Assembly (NCBI GenBank): GCA_037140375.1
Contig: JBAXER010000034.1
Location: forward strand, 1 to 29,819
From: WLMZ01 sp037140375
GTDB lineage: Bacteria > Actinomycetota > Acidimicrobiia > Acidimicrobiales > Ilumatobacteraceae
DNA length: 29,819 nucleotides
Direction: 5' to 3'
This document shows positions 22,293 through 29,765 of this stretch, piece by piece (position 1 is the stretch's first letter; every line of letters starts with the position of its first letter). Under the pieces are notes generated by a model. That model was given only the letters and a program-made list of their open reading frames with translations, was not told where the DNA came from and ran no database searches. Both the position numbers and the translations under genes were made by a program.

Positions 22293-24170
22293 GTGTCACC
22301 CGATCCATTCGACGAGAGAGAACTGAGCGCGTCGCCGGTCACCTCGTCGTCGATGGCTGACGCCACGAGTGCACTTCGTGATCGACTTCGGGTTCGGCTC
22401 AATGTTTTCGAAGCGGCACCAGCCCCGACGCCCACCCTCGCACCTCCGCCCTGTACGCCTGCGCCGCTCCAGTCGTTGCCACCGATGTTGTTGCAGCCTC
22501 CGCAGCCGCCACCGCTGCTGCTGCAACCCCCGATCCCAAGCCTGGGCGGGCAAATCTTTATCCCTGCTGGGGTTGATCAGTTTCCGACAGTCGCCGGCGG
22601 CGTGGCTGTGCTCACCCAACCTCAACCCCAACTGCGCCCTCAGGTCCTCCACGATGCTTCGCTGTTTACTGCCGATCTCAGCGTGAGCGCGGCTCCCAGC
22701 CTTGGTGGAGCGAGCATCCCCTATCTTGGCCAACCCGCCCGATCCTCGGGCTCCCAGCGTGTCGTGCAGTCGCGGGTCGTGAGCGCACAACTCGCCGAGC
22801 CGGTTGCTCCAAAGAAGCGAAAGCGTCACCCGGTGCGAGCGTTCTTTTCGTTCCTCGTTGTGGCGTCGCTTCTCGGCGGCGCGGGATTTACCAGTTGGTA
22901 CTTCCTCATCAACAAGAAGGTCGCGTGGGCGCAAGACGTTGCTCCGTTGGCCACGTTCGTTGAAGAAACAACGCATTCGAAGTTCATCGAAGACGTTCCC
23001 GTCACCACCCTGTCGGTGCCCGAATACGAAGTGAAGCTTGGTATCGATGTGCTCGCCCGCTCGTACAGCGATGCAGATGGTCACTTCGGAACCTTGCGCG
23101 CCGTTGGGCTCGTGAGCGGTGTCCCCGAACCGAGCATGGTGGGGCACATTGCTGCAGTTGCTATGACCGCCTTTTACAGTTCGGCCGATAAGACCATCTA
23201 CCGCATGGATGGGCGCACCCCAGCATTCGATTTGGCGACGTTGCGGGCGCTCACCGTTGCTTTGGTCGATCAGAATCTCAATTGGTCGAAGGATCTCGCC
23301 TCGCTCACCGACGCACAGCAAGTTGGAATTCGGGCTGCCGTCGACGGGGTCGGCGCCGAGGTCGTGCGCGCCATGTTTGCCAAGGATCCGCACCTCGAAG
23401 CACTCGTGGCCTACGAGGTGCAGTCGCGTACCGCCGCTGTGGGCATTGCTGCGGAAGCTCGGCCCACCTACCTGACGGCTGTGCTTGGCTCGTACTTCTT
23501 TGGTGCGCACACCTCGCCTGCTCCGAAACCGGATCGTCTGCTCGCCGACATTGTGATGCCGAGCAGTGATGCCCCAGTGTTCGACCCCTCGCGCAGCTCA
23601 AGCAACGCTGCCGTCGACGTGCCGCCGCCAAACTCCGGTGAGGGCCCGCGAACACTGGGCCTGCAGTTCTGGTACTTGGCCCTGCTGCCGAGGATCGGCG
23701 CTACCGACGCACGCGCTGCAGCGCTGACCTGGGCGGGCGACGCTGCGGTCACGACAATGATTCAGGGCCGTGCATGCCTCGCGGCCACGATTACCACACT
23801 CGATGCAGCCGGCAATTCCACGATGACCTCGGCACTGCAGCGCTGGGCTCAATCTCTGCCGATCTCAAGTTCGGCAGTGATCTCGAACGATCCGAGCACC
23901 CTCATCAAGGTGTCGGTGTGCGAACCAACCGAGCCGTCCACCCAAGTAACTGGTCCTGCTGATGCGACGCTGTTGTACTCGGCGCCAATGCGTGAACAAG
24001 ACATCGGCGAGAACCTGATTCGGATGGGACTCCCCGAAACGCAGGGCCCTTGGTCGTGCGCCATCGCAGTGCTCCGCACCGGCGGATTGGCGAACTTCGT
24101 TGAGGGTTCCACGGATCCGCTGCAGGCGGAGGCGATGTCCAACGTGTTGTCGTACTGCAAGAACGCCTAA
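22293..24170 (+). CDS. Membrane-anchored protein with degenerate metallopeptidase-like domain (paralogue A)
   Basis: A 625-residue single-pass protein, not formally assignable. Layout: a Pro-rich cytoplasmic segment (about 1-175, with runs such as LQPPQPPPLLLQPP), a basic patch KKRKRH, one membrane helix (about 181-205) and an extracytoplasmic domain to the end. That domain resembles, from memory, actinobacterial proteins containing HELTHALxDQ; here the segment reads LRALTVALVDQ (317-327), so all three HExxH residues are replaced, and the usual VEGD is VDGV. Four cysteines in the last 130 residues (RACL, SVCE, WSCA, SYCK) match those of the next gene and could form two disulphides. The start is uncertain: GTG at 22293 has no clear ribosome site, and ATG at 22353 is an alternative. 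Function unknown. Confidence 0.75.
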   Translation: MSPDPFDERELSASPVTSSSMADATSALRDRLRVRLNVFEAAPAPTPTLAPPPCTPAPLQSLPPMLLQPPQPPPLLLQPPIPSLGGQIFIPAGVDQFPTVAGGVAVLTQPQPQLRPQVLHDASLFTADLSVSAAPSLGGASIPYLGQPARSSGSQRVVQSRVVSAQLAEPVAPKKRKRHPVRAFFSFLVVASLLGGAGFTSWYFLINKKVAWAQDVAPLATFVEETTHSKFIEDVPVTTLSVPEYEVKLGIDVLARSYSDADGHFGTLRAVGLVSGVPEPSMVGHIAAVAMTAFYSSADKTIYRMDGRTPAFDLATLRALTVALVDQNLNWSKDLASLTDAQQVGIRAAVDGVGAEVVRAMFAKDPHLEALVAYEVQSRTAAVGIAAEARPTYLTAVLGSYFFGAHTSPAPKPDRLLADIVMPSSDAPVFDPSRSSSNAAVDVPPPNSGEGPRTLGLQFWYLALLPRIGATDARAAALTWAGDAAVTTMIQGRACLAATITTLDAAGNSTMTSALQRWAQSLPISSSAVISNDPSTLIKVSVCEPTEPSTQVTGPADATLLYSAPMREQDIGENLIRMGLPETQGPWSCAIAVLRTGGLANFVEGSTDPLQAEAMSNVLSYCKNA

Positions 24171-24226
24171 GTCTCTAGATCGTCTGAAATCGCTCAAGGT
24201 CTCACTACCTGTGCCGAAAGAATGAC

Positions 24227-26179
24227 ATGAGCAATTTGCCCGAAGCGGCCCCTGAAAACGGCGAGTCCGCCCACGATCAATATGCCGAGGCCGCCAGTGT
24301 TGGCGCGGGCGAGTCGAGTTCTTCGCAGCCCCCCAGTTTTCGGGCGCCATTTGACTTCAAACTCAAGCTCGATCTTGGTGGATCGCGTGGCGGTGACAGC
24401 AGTGTGCCGAAGTTTGAACCACGCCCGGCACCGCGGATTGCTCCGATGATCGCCCCCCTCGTGGCACCCGAACCGCTCTTCGTTGATCCATCAGGGTTTC
24501 GCCTTGAGCAGTTGCTCACTCCCGACTTTTTGGCCCAAGCTCAGGCTCAGTTCGCGCCTGAGGTCAACGCCGTTGATGACAGCGTCGTTGATGAGATCGC
24601 CGTTGTTGAGCCCAGCGTTCTCGCGCCAAGCGAGGTTGCGCTGCCGATGCTGCCCAAGCCTGTGGTCGCTCGGCAGGCCGCCGCCCCAAGCTCAGACGCT
24701 CGCATACATGGTGTTGCGCCGAACAGACTGATGGTCCAGCGCCCGGCCGACGTCAACGGCAACGGCAACGGCAACGTCAACGTCACGACCAATAAGCCAA
24801 AGTCTCGCAAGAAGGGCAAGTTCTTGATGGCGTTGTTCGTCGTCGTCACCTTGCTCGCGGTTGGTGGCGGAATCTTGTTGAAGCAGCGTCAAGATGCGGC
24901 GCGAATCAAACAATGGCCGGCTGCAATCAAGCCAGTTGCAGCCCTTGTTGAAGCCACGTTCGGTCTGCCGTTTGATCGGTCTGTGCCGCTCGTCGAATTA
25001 CCGCGAGCCGAATATGAGGCCAAGCTCGGCATCTACGAGTTGGCCCGTGTGGCAACGGATACGAACGGCCAAATGAGCGGCTTGCGGGCGGTGGGCTTGA
25101 TCGGTTCAGCGCCAAGCGCGGCACAGGTGGGCGAGTATGTGGGTTTCACACAGACCGCCTTTTACGATCCCGCTACTGCCACCGTCTATGCCGTTACCAA
25201 CAGCAGCGGGCCTCTGCACGATGGAAGTGTGCTCGCCGCATTGAGCGTGGCGCTCCTCGACCAATCAACGGGTTGGGGCGCAGCGGTCGACACGTTGTCT
25301 CCGGCGCAACAGCTTGGCTATCTGTCGTTGATCGAAGGGGCGGGAAGCTACGCAATCGCCAAGAAGTCCGAGAAGGACGCAGCGTTTGCTGCCGAGTATG
25401 CAACACAGCGCGCCGCTCAGGTGACGACCCGCGATGCATTGCCGCAGCACCTCAGCCCGTGGCTCGTTGGCGTGTTCGACATGCAGGTCGCGAACTCTTG
25501 GGGGGTCGCCACTCGAATCTTGGCTGGCGATTTCGTCGCCGGTCTCAATGTGCCTTCGAGCGATGCCGCTGTGCTCGACTCGGCTCGGGGTCTCGAAACC
25601 CCTGCCGGTGCCGCCACAACTGATGCATCATCGCTCGGCATGTACTTCTGGTACGGGCTGCTCTATCCGGCCATCGGTAGCGAATTCGCCTTCCGCATGG
25701 CGTCTCAATGGACGGGCGATTCAGTCACGTACTCCACTGTCGAAGGTCGTGGGTGCATTCGGGCCTCGGTAGCTACCCGTGACGCCGCCAGCCTCGGTGA
25801 ACTGGCCAACGGATTGAACCTGTGGGCCCAGACTCGGCCTGCGGATTCAGCCACCGCTGTTGAAGCCAAGGGCACGGTTGTTGTGGTGACGGCGTGTGAG
25901 TCGGCAACGACCGAAACGATTGACCCAACGAGTCAGGTGCGTGCCGACTTCGAGGCGAGGCTCGTCAAGGAGCAAGTGATGCTGCAACAGCTCAACGCGT
26001 TGGGAATGTCGCTCACGGCTCCGAGTGTTGCCTGCGCCGTGAACTCATATCGTGCCAACGGGATGCCCGAACTCGATAGCGAGATCGCGGCAATCGTGGC
26101 TGAGCCGAGCGTTGCAATCAGCGTGGCTCTGCGGCAATCACTGCAGGATCTCGAAACCTTCTGTAGCTCAGCGCGTTAG
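24227..26179 (+). CDS. Membrane-anchored protein with degenerate metallopeptidase-like domain (paralogue B)
   Basis: A 650-residue tandem paralogue of the preceding gene with the same plan: a long acidic and Pro/Ala-rich cytoplasmic part, an Asn-Gly/Asn-Val repeat (about 177-186), a basic KSRKKGK patch, one membrane helix (about 198-218) and an extracytoplasmic domain. Shared landmarks include EYEAKLGI against EYEVKLGI, LRAVGLIGS against LRAVGLVSG, TAFYDPATATVY against TAFYSSADKTIY, and NVPSSDAAVLDSAR against VMPSSDAPVFDPSR. The position of a zinc motif reads VLAALSVALLDQ (335-346), with no HExxH, although LIEGAG keeps the glutamate. Four C-terminal cysteines are conserved. The ATG at 24227 follows GAAAG; the 56-base gap after paralogue A suggests one transcript. 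Function unknown; a structural or binding role is more likely than catalysis. Confidence 0.78.
   Translation: MSNLPEAAPENGESAHDQYAEAASVGAGESSSSQPPSFRAPFDFKLKLDLGGSRGGDSSVPKFEPRPAPRIAPMIAPLVAPEPLFVDPSGFRLEQLLTPDFLAQAQAQFAPEVNAVDDSVVDEIAVVEPSVLAPSEVALPMLPKPVVARQAAAPSSDARIHGVAPNRLMVQRPADVNGNGNGNVNVTTNKPKSRKKGKFLMALFVVVTLLAVGGGILLKQRQDAARIKQWPAAIKPVAALVEATFGLPFDRSVPLVELPRAEYEAKLGIYELARVATDTNGQMSGLRAVGLIGSAPSAAQVGEYVGFTQTAFYDPATATVYAVTNSSGPLHDGSVLAALSVALLDQSTGWGAAVDTLSPAQQLGYLSLIEGAGSYAIAKKSEKDAAFAAEYATQRAAQVTTRDALPQHLSPWLVGVFDMQVANSWGVATRILAGDFVAGLNVPSSDAAVLDSARGLETPAGAATTDASSLGMYFWYGLLYPAIGSEFAFRMASQWTGDSVTYSTVEGRGCIRASVATRDAASLGELANGLNLWAQTRPADSATAVEAKGTVVVVTACESATTETIDPTSQVRADFEARLVKEQVMLQQLNALGMSLTAPSVACAVNSYRANGMPELDSEIAAIVAEPSVAISVALRQSLQDLETFCSSAR
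24755..24784 (+). repeat. Hexanucleotide tandem repeat in paralogue B
   Basis: Three copies of AACGGC (24755-24772) are followed by two of AACGTC (24773-24784), encoding Asn-Gly x3 and Asn-Val x2 just before the membrane anchor. It marks a flexible linker and a possible slippage site. Confidence 0.85.
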
Positions 26180-26197
26180 CGCGGTGGGCAGCGGCGA

Positions 26198-26686
26198 TTA
26201 GTCGCGGAAGTTGTTGAACTGCAGGGGAATCTCAAGGTCTGCGCCCTTGAGCAGAGCCATCACTTCTTGCAGATCGTCGCGCTTTTTGCCGGTCACGCGA
26301 ACGGTTTCGCCCTGCGTTTGGCTGCTGACGCCCTTGGGGCCTTTCTCCTTGATCATCCGGTTGATCTCACGGGCTTTGTCCGACGAGATTCCCACCTTGA
26401 TGGTCACGGTCTGACGCACCGTGTTTTGCGTTGCCTCTTCGACCTTGCCGTACTCAAGACCCTTGAGCGATACGGCTCGCTTGACGAGCTTTTCCTCGAC
26501 GACCTGGCGCAGCGCAACGAGGCGATCTTCGCTGACGGTGCGCAGCGTGACCACGAGTTCGTTCTGCTCAATCGACGAGTTGGTGTTCTTGAAGTCGAAC
26601 CGATTGCCGACTTCGCGCTGAGCTTGATCGATGGCGTTTCGGACTTCTTGGTGGTCCACTTCGGAGACAATGTCAAAAGTTGGCAT
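26198..26686 (-). CDS. yajQ: YajQ-family nucleotide-binding protein
   Basis: Small cytoplasmic protein (162 residues) of the YajQ/UPF0234 family, two ferredoxin-like domains reported to bind nucleotides, including cyclic di-GMP in some members. Diagnostic segments are MPTFDIVSEVD at the N-terminus, VGNRFDFKNTNSSIE, the middle AREINRMIKEKGPKGVSSQTQGE, and the C-terminus MALLKGADLEIPLQFNNFRD. I took the start at 26686 because the family begins MPxFD; another ATG two codons earlier (26692) is possible, and neither has a clear ribosome site. It converges with paralogue B, 18 bases apart. Its precise role in this organism is not indicated by its neighbours. Confidence 0.93.
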   Translation of the reverse strand: MPTFDIVSEVDHQEVRNAIDQAQREVGNRFDFKNTNSSIEQNELVVTLRTVSEDRLVALRQVVEEKLVKRAVSLKGLEYGKVEEATQNTVRQTVTIKVGISSDKAREINRMIKEKGPKGVSSQTQGETVRVTGKKRDDLQEVMALLKGADLEIPLQFNNFRD

Positions 26687-26730
26687 GCGCATAGGGTAGC
26701 GATTGCGGCTCGCAGGTGCGTGCAGCCTGA

Positions 26731-26752
26731 GCGGCCGCTACGCTTCGGCCGC
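26731..26752. repeat. GC-rich inverted repeat in the tRNA-Tyr leader
   Basis: GCGGCCG (26731-26737) and CGGCCGC (26746-26752) form a perfect 7-bp inverted repeat around CTACGCTT. The spacer contains TACGCT, which fits a -10 element (TAnnnT) for tRNA-Tyr transcription starting a few bases later. No T tract follows, so it is more likely an operator or leader structure than a terminator. Confidence 0.45.
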
Positions 26753-26767
26753 ACAAACAACACAGTG

Positions 26768-26852
26768 GGGTCGGTACCCAAGCGGCCAAAGGGAGCAGAC
26801 TGTAAATCTGCCGGCACAGCCTTCGAAGGTTCGAATCCTTCCCGGCCCACCA
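26768..26852 (+). tRNA. tRNA-Tyr (anticodon GTA)
   Basis: An 85-base class II tRNA with encoded CCA. The acceptor stem GGGTCGG pairs with CCGGCCC (one G-T), the anticodon stem GCAGA/TCTGC holds loop CTGTAAA with anticodon GTA at 26802-26804, and the T arm is GAAGG-TTCGAAT-CCTTC. A long variable arm is present, as required for bacterial tRNA-Tyr. A terminator follows 24 bases later. Confidence 0.97.
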
Positions 26853-26856
26853 TTTG

Positions 26857-26870
26857 ATGTCGTAAGACAT
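26857..26870 (+). other. GNRA-loop hairpin in the tRNA-Tyr 3' trailer
   Basis: ATGTC and GACAT form a 5-bp stem closed by GTAA, a GNRA-type tetraloop, starting four bases after the encoded CCA. It may direct 3' end trimming of the precursor. It is separate from the true terminator downstream. Confidence 0.4.
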
Positions 26871-26876
26871 CTCCAA

Positions 26877-26915
26877 CGATCCGAGCCTGCAATGGGTTCG
26901 GATCGTTTCGTTTTT
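26877..26915 (+). terminator. Rho-independent terminator after tRNA-Tyr
   Basis: An 11-bp stem (26877-26887 with 26895-26905, one G-T pair) with a 7-base loop is followed by TTTCGTTTTT. It is well placed to end the tRNA-Tyr transcript, so the ABC-F gene that follows needs its own promoter. Confidence 0.85.
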
Positions 26916-26995
26916 CGGGGTCGGCGCTGCCTGTTAGGTGTTGCCAATGGTCGATCAGGGTCGTTGATCTTTTCCACTCGTAGTCTGGAGACCCT

Positions 26996-28807
26996 GTGAT
27001 CTTGATCGATGCTCAGGGGCTGCGCGCCTCTCGACCCAATCGACCGTTGTTCGACGATGTGTCGCTCACGGTCAGCGACGGCGATCGCATTGGCGTCGTC
27101 GGACTCAACGGTTGCGGCAAGAGCACATTGCTGCGAATCATCAGCGGCGATCTCGATCCCGAGGCAGGTGTCGTGCGCCGCGGCCGCGGGGCTCGAATCG
27201 GGGTGCTCGCCCAGCAGCCAGTGCTACCACTGGGCACGGTCCGCGATGCAGTCGGTCATGGCTGGCGCGGCGAGGCAATGCTCGATCGCCTTGGCATGTC
27301 GGGGTTGCTCAACTCGCCCACCAACGAGTTGTCAGGTGGCCAGCAAAAGCGAGTGGCTCTCGCAGCGCTGCTCGTGCTCGATTGGGAAGCCCTCATTCTC
27401 GACGAGCCCACCAACCATCTCGATCTTGACGCCATTGCGTATCTCGAAGAATGGCTCGCCAACTACAGCGGCGGGCTGCTGCTGGTCACTCACGACCGCC
27501 ACGTCCTCGATCGCGTCACGAACAAAGTGCTCGAGATCGATCGCGGCCATGCGTATCTGCACGTGCCCTCTGGCTGGAACAGCGGTTCTGGTTACGCGGC
27601 CTATTTGTCGGCGCGAATCGAACGCGAAGAGCAGGCGGCTACCTCAGAGCAGGCCCGCAAGAACCTTGCTCGCCATGAGCTGGCCTGGCTGCGCCGGGGT
27701 GCTCCGGCTCGGTCGACCAAACCAAAGGCTCGCGTCGAAGCCGCCAAGGCGCTCATCGAACGTCGGCCCGAGGCCGCTGCTCGATCCGGCGAGCTCGGCC
27801 TGTCGCTCGGCAGCCAGCGTCTTGGTTCAAAGGGGGTTGAGTTGCACGGGGTGGCCTTCTCGTGGCCCGCTTCGCAGACTGATGTCGATGCTCCCGGAGC
27901 CCTAGTGCTCAAGCCGTTCGATCACATGCTCGAACCCGGCGATCGTCTTGGCATTGTGGGCCCCAACGGCGCTGGCAAGAGCACATTGCTCGACCTCATC
28001 GCCGAGCGCTTGGTTCCTACGCAGGGCCATATCGAGCGTGGCCGCACGGTCAAAGTGGGCTACTACGACCAGCTTGGTCGCGATCTCGATGTCACCCAAC
28101 GGGTGCGCGATGCGGTGGCTGGCGATAAGGGCGCGCCCTCGCTCGAAGACCTCGCCCTGATGCGCCAGTTTTGGTTCGACGGCGATGCTCAGTTCGCGCC
28201 AATCTCGTTGCTGTCGGGTGGCGAGCGTCGCCGTTTGCAGCTGTTGCTCACGCTCATTGAGCAACCCAACGTGTTGCTGCTCGACGAGCCCACCAACGAT
28301 CTCGATCTCGACACCCTGCGCGCCCTCGAAGAATTCCTCGACGATTGGCCGGGCATCGTGGTGGTCGTGAGCCACGACCGCGTGTTCCTCGACCGCACCG
28401 TCATCGAGGTATTGGCGCTCGATGGCGCCGGAGGCGCTCAGTTGGTTCGTGGCGGCGTTGCCGGTTGGCTCACCCAACGGGCACAGGCCACGGCCGCTGC
28501 GCCGTCACAGGCGGTCACAGCCACCCCACGCGCTGCTTCAGCTTCCCCTGCGTCACCAAAGCCGGCCTCGGTCAAGAGTCCGAGCACGTTGCGTCGCTTG
28601 TTGTCGCAAGCCGAGCGGGCATTGGCCCAAGCCACCGAGACGTGTCAGCGGCTTGGTAACGAGTTGGCCACAGCGGGCGGCGACCATCAATTGCTGGCTC
28701 GCCTCAGTGCCGAACTCGCCGAGGCACAAAGCAAGGTCGATACGGCCGAAGAGTCGTGGCTGGCGCTTGCTGCCGAAGCCGAGATGCAAGGCCTCACTGT
28801 CGACTAG
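26996..28807 (+). CDS. ABC-F ATPase, Uup-like
   Basis: Soluble tandem-ATPase protein of the ABC-F family (603 residues), which acts on ribosomes rather than as a transporter. Domain 1 has Walker A GLNGCGKST (36-44), signature LSGGQQKR (112-119) and Walker B LILDEPTNHLD (133-143). The linker contains ELAWLRRGAPARSTKPKARV, the Uup-type arm sequence. Domain 2 has GPNGAGKST (322-330), LSGGERRR (406-413) and LLLDEPTNDLD (427-437). After a Pro/Ala/Ser linker, residues about 540-600 form a coiled coil typical of Uup. There are no membrane segments. The GTG at 26996 is preceded by GGAG at 26987-26990. Drug-resistance ABC-F proteins share the architecture, but the arm and the C-terminal coiled coil favour the housekeeping Uup type. 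Confidence 0.9.
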   Translation: MILIDAQGLRASRPNRPLFDDVSLTVSDGDRIGVVGLNGCGKSTLLRIISGDLDPEAGVVRRGRGARIGVLAQQPVLPLGTVRDAVGHGWRGEAMLDRLGMSGLLNSPTNELSGGQQKRVALAALLVLDWEALILDEPTNHLDLDAIAYLEEWLANYSGGLLLVTHDRHVLDRVTNKVLEIDRGHAYLHVPSGWNSGSGYAAYLSARIEREEQAATSEQARKNLARHELAWLRRGAPARSTKPKARVEAAKALIERRPEAAARSGELGLSLGSQRLGSKGVELHGVAFSWPASQTDVDAPGALVLKPFDHMLEPGDRLGIVGPNGAGKSTLLDLIAERLVPTQGHIERGRTVKVGYYDQLGRDLDVTQRVRDAVAGDKGAPSLEDLALMRQFWFDGDAQFAPISLLSGGERRRLQLLLTLIEQPNVLLLDEPTNDLDLDTLRALEEFLDDWPGIVVVVSHDRVFLDRTVIEVLALDGAGGAQLVRGGVAGWLTQRAQATAAAPSQAVTATPRAASASPASPKPASVKSPSTLRRLLSQAERALAQATETCQRLGNELATAGGDHQLLARLSAELAEAQSKVDTAEESWLALAAEAEMQGLTVD

Positions 28808-28837
28808 CCCATGTCGATGAGCCCAGATCAGCTCGCC

Positions 28838-29338
28838 CTAATCGGCCAGCACAATCTGCATCAGCGCCACATCGAGCCAGCGGTTGAACTTGCGGCCCAC
28901 CTCTTGCTCAATGCCCACAAGATGAAACCCACACGCGTTGTGCAGGCCTCTGCTGGCGGTGCTCGACGCAGTAATGCGGGCAAACACGGCGTGGAATCCC
29001 GAGACCCGGGCCACGTTCAGCAATTCGGTCACGAGCAGTTTGCCGATGCCGCGACCCTGATGGCCTGTGTGCACATACACAGAGTCCTCGACGCTGGTGC
29101 GGTATGCCGGTCGTTCCTTGTAGGGCGACAGCGACCCGAAGCCCACCACAACGTTGTCCGAAATGGCCACGATGGCCGCAAACGCTCCCGATCGTGCAGT
29201 CAGCCACTGGCGTTGCTCGTCGAGCGACCGCGCCACGAGATCGAACGTGGCCACGGTGTGCACTACCTCGTGGTTGTAGATCTCCAAAATGGCTTCAGCA
29301 TCGGCAATTGTGGCCAATCGGATCGAAATGTCACCCAC
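28838..29338 (-). CDS. GNAT N-acetyltransferase, phosphinothricin acetyltransferase-like
   Basis: A 166-residue acetyltransferase of the Pat/MnaT type, which uses acetyl-CoA to acetylate small amines such as phosphinothricin or methionine analogues. The N-terminal IRLATIADAEAILEIYN followed by TVATFD is characteristic, as is the acetyl-CoA loop HQGRGIGKLL (motif A) and the later ASRGLHNACGFHLVGI. The substrate cannot be told. The start is a GTG at 29338 directly before the conserved N-terminus. It converges with the ABC-F gene, 30 bases apart with no terminator visible. The long plus-strand frame across it is a shadow. Confidence 0.88.
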   Translation of the reverse strand: MGDISIRLATIADAEAILEIYNHEVVHTVATFDLVARSLDEQRQWLTARSGAFAAIVAISDNVVVGFGSLSPYKERPAYRTSVEDSVYVHTGHQGRGIGKLLVTELLNVARVSGFHAVFARITASSTASRGLHNACGFHLVGIEQEVGRKFNRWLDVALMQIVLAD

Positions 29339-29476
29339 AGAAAAGGCAAGCTAGCGCACAGTTGCTCTGCCGCTGGGTTCCATGTCGCAGGGCAGATGAC
29401 CAGTGGTCGTGGTCGGATCCACCGCCGATGTCTCGAAATCGGACAGAATCGCGTGGTCGTCAGTCCGTCGAGGCGC

Positions 29477-29482
29477 TATGAT
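29477..29482 (+). promoter_or_regulatory. Possible -10 element for the tRNA-Thr/tRNA-Met/tuf transcript
   Basis: TATGAT is five of six to the -10 consensus and lies 31 bases before tRNA-Thr, as expected if transcription begins near 29489. The -35 at 17-base spacing (TGGTCG, 29454-29459) is poor. The rest of the 29339-29513 gap holds nothing else that I can identify. Confidence 0.4.
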
Positions 29483-29513
29483 CGCTCTCCGGTCTCGCTA
29501 TAGGTGCGCGCCC

Positions 29514-29586
29514 GCCCTCTTAGCTCAGTAGGTAGAGCAACGCCATGGTAAGGCGTAGGTCGTCGGTTCGACTCCGACAGAGGGCT
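29514..29586 (+). tRNA. tRNA-Thr (anticodon GGT)
   Basis: A 73-base tRNA without encoded CCA. The acceptor stem GCCCTCT pairs perfectly with AGAGGGC, the D arm is GCTC/GAGC, the anticodon stem ACGCC/GGCGT carries loop ATGGTAA with anticodon GGT at 29547-29549, and the T arm is GTCGG-TTCGACT-CCGAC. It is followed 37 bases later by tRNA-Met. Confidence 0.96.
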
Positions 29587-29623
29587 CGACCAGCCCGTCC
29601 CACTTTGGGCCGAGCAAAGCCCT

Positions 29624-29700
29624 GGCGGCGTAGCTCAGTTGGTCAGAGCATCCGGCTCATAATCGGAAGGTCACCGGTTCGAAACCGGTCGCCGCTACCA
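29624..29700 (+). tRNA. tRNA-Met, elongator type (anticodon CAT)
   Basis: A 77-base tRNA with encoded CCA. The acceptor GGCGGCG pairs with CGCCGCT (terminal G-T), the anticodon stem TCCGG/TCGGA carries CTCATAA with CAT at 29658-29660, and the T arm is ACCGG-TTCGAAA-CCGGT. It lacks the C1-A72 mismatch and the GGG/CCC anticodon stem of initiators. A lysidine-modified tRNA-Ile with the same anticodon cannot be excluded but is less likely. Confidence 0.93.
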
Positions 29701-29750
29701 CAACACGAATACCTCAACTACCAAACCCAGCTACACCACAGCTACAAAAC

Positions 29751-29756
29751 AGGAGA
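29751..29756 (+). promoter_or_regulatory. Shine-Dalgarno site of tuf
   Basis: AGGAGA lies nine bases before the tuf ATG at the end of a 65-base leader that is rich in A and C and almost free of G, so the site should be exposed and efficiently used. Confidence 0.8.
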
Positions 29757-29765
29757 CACGCTCCC

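Noticed and set aside
26996..28807. ABC-F gene as an antibiotic-resistance determinant
   Set aside because: The linker arm and C-terminal coiled coil resemble housekeeping Uup proteins, and there is no resistance-gene context.
28811..29503. Plus-strand frame of 230 codons after the ABC-F gene
   Set aside because: Antisense to the GNAT gene, whose acetyl-CoA motif and N-terminal signature are clear; the translation matches nothing I recognise.
29603..29619. CTTTG/CAAAG repeat between tRNA-Thr and tRNA-Met as a terminator
   Set aside because: A short stem with a 7-base loop and no T tract; the two tRNAs are more likely co-transcribed.
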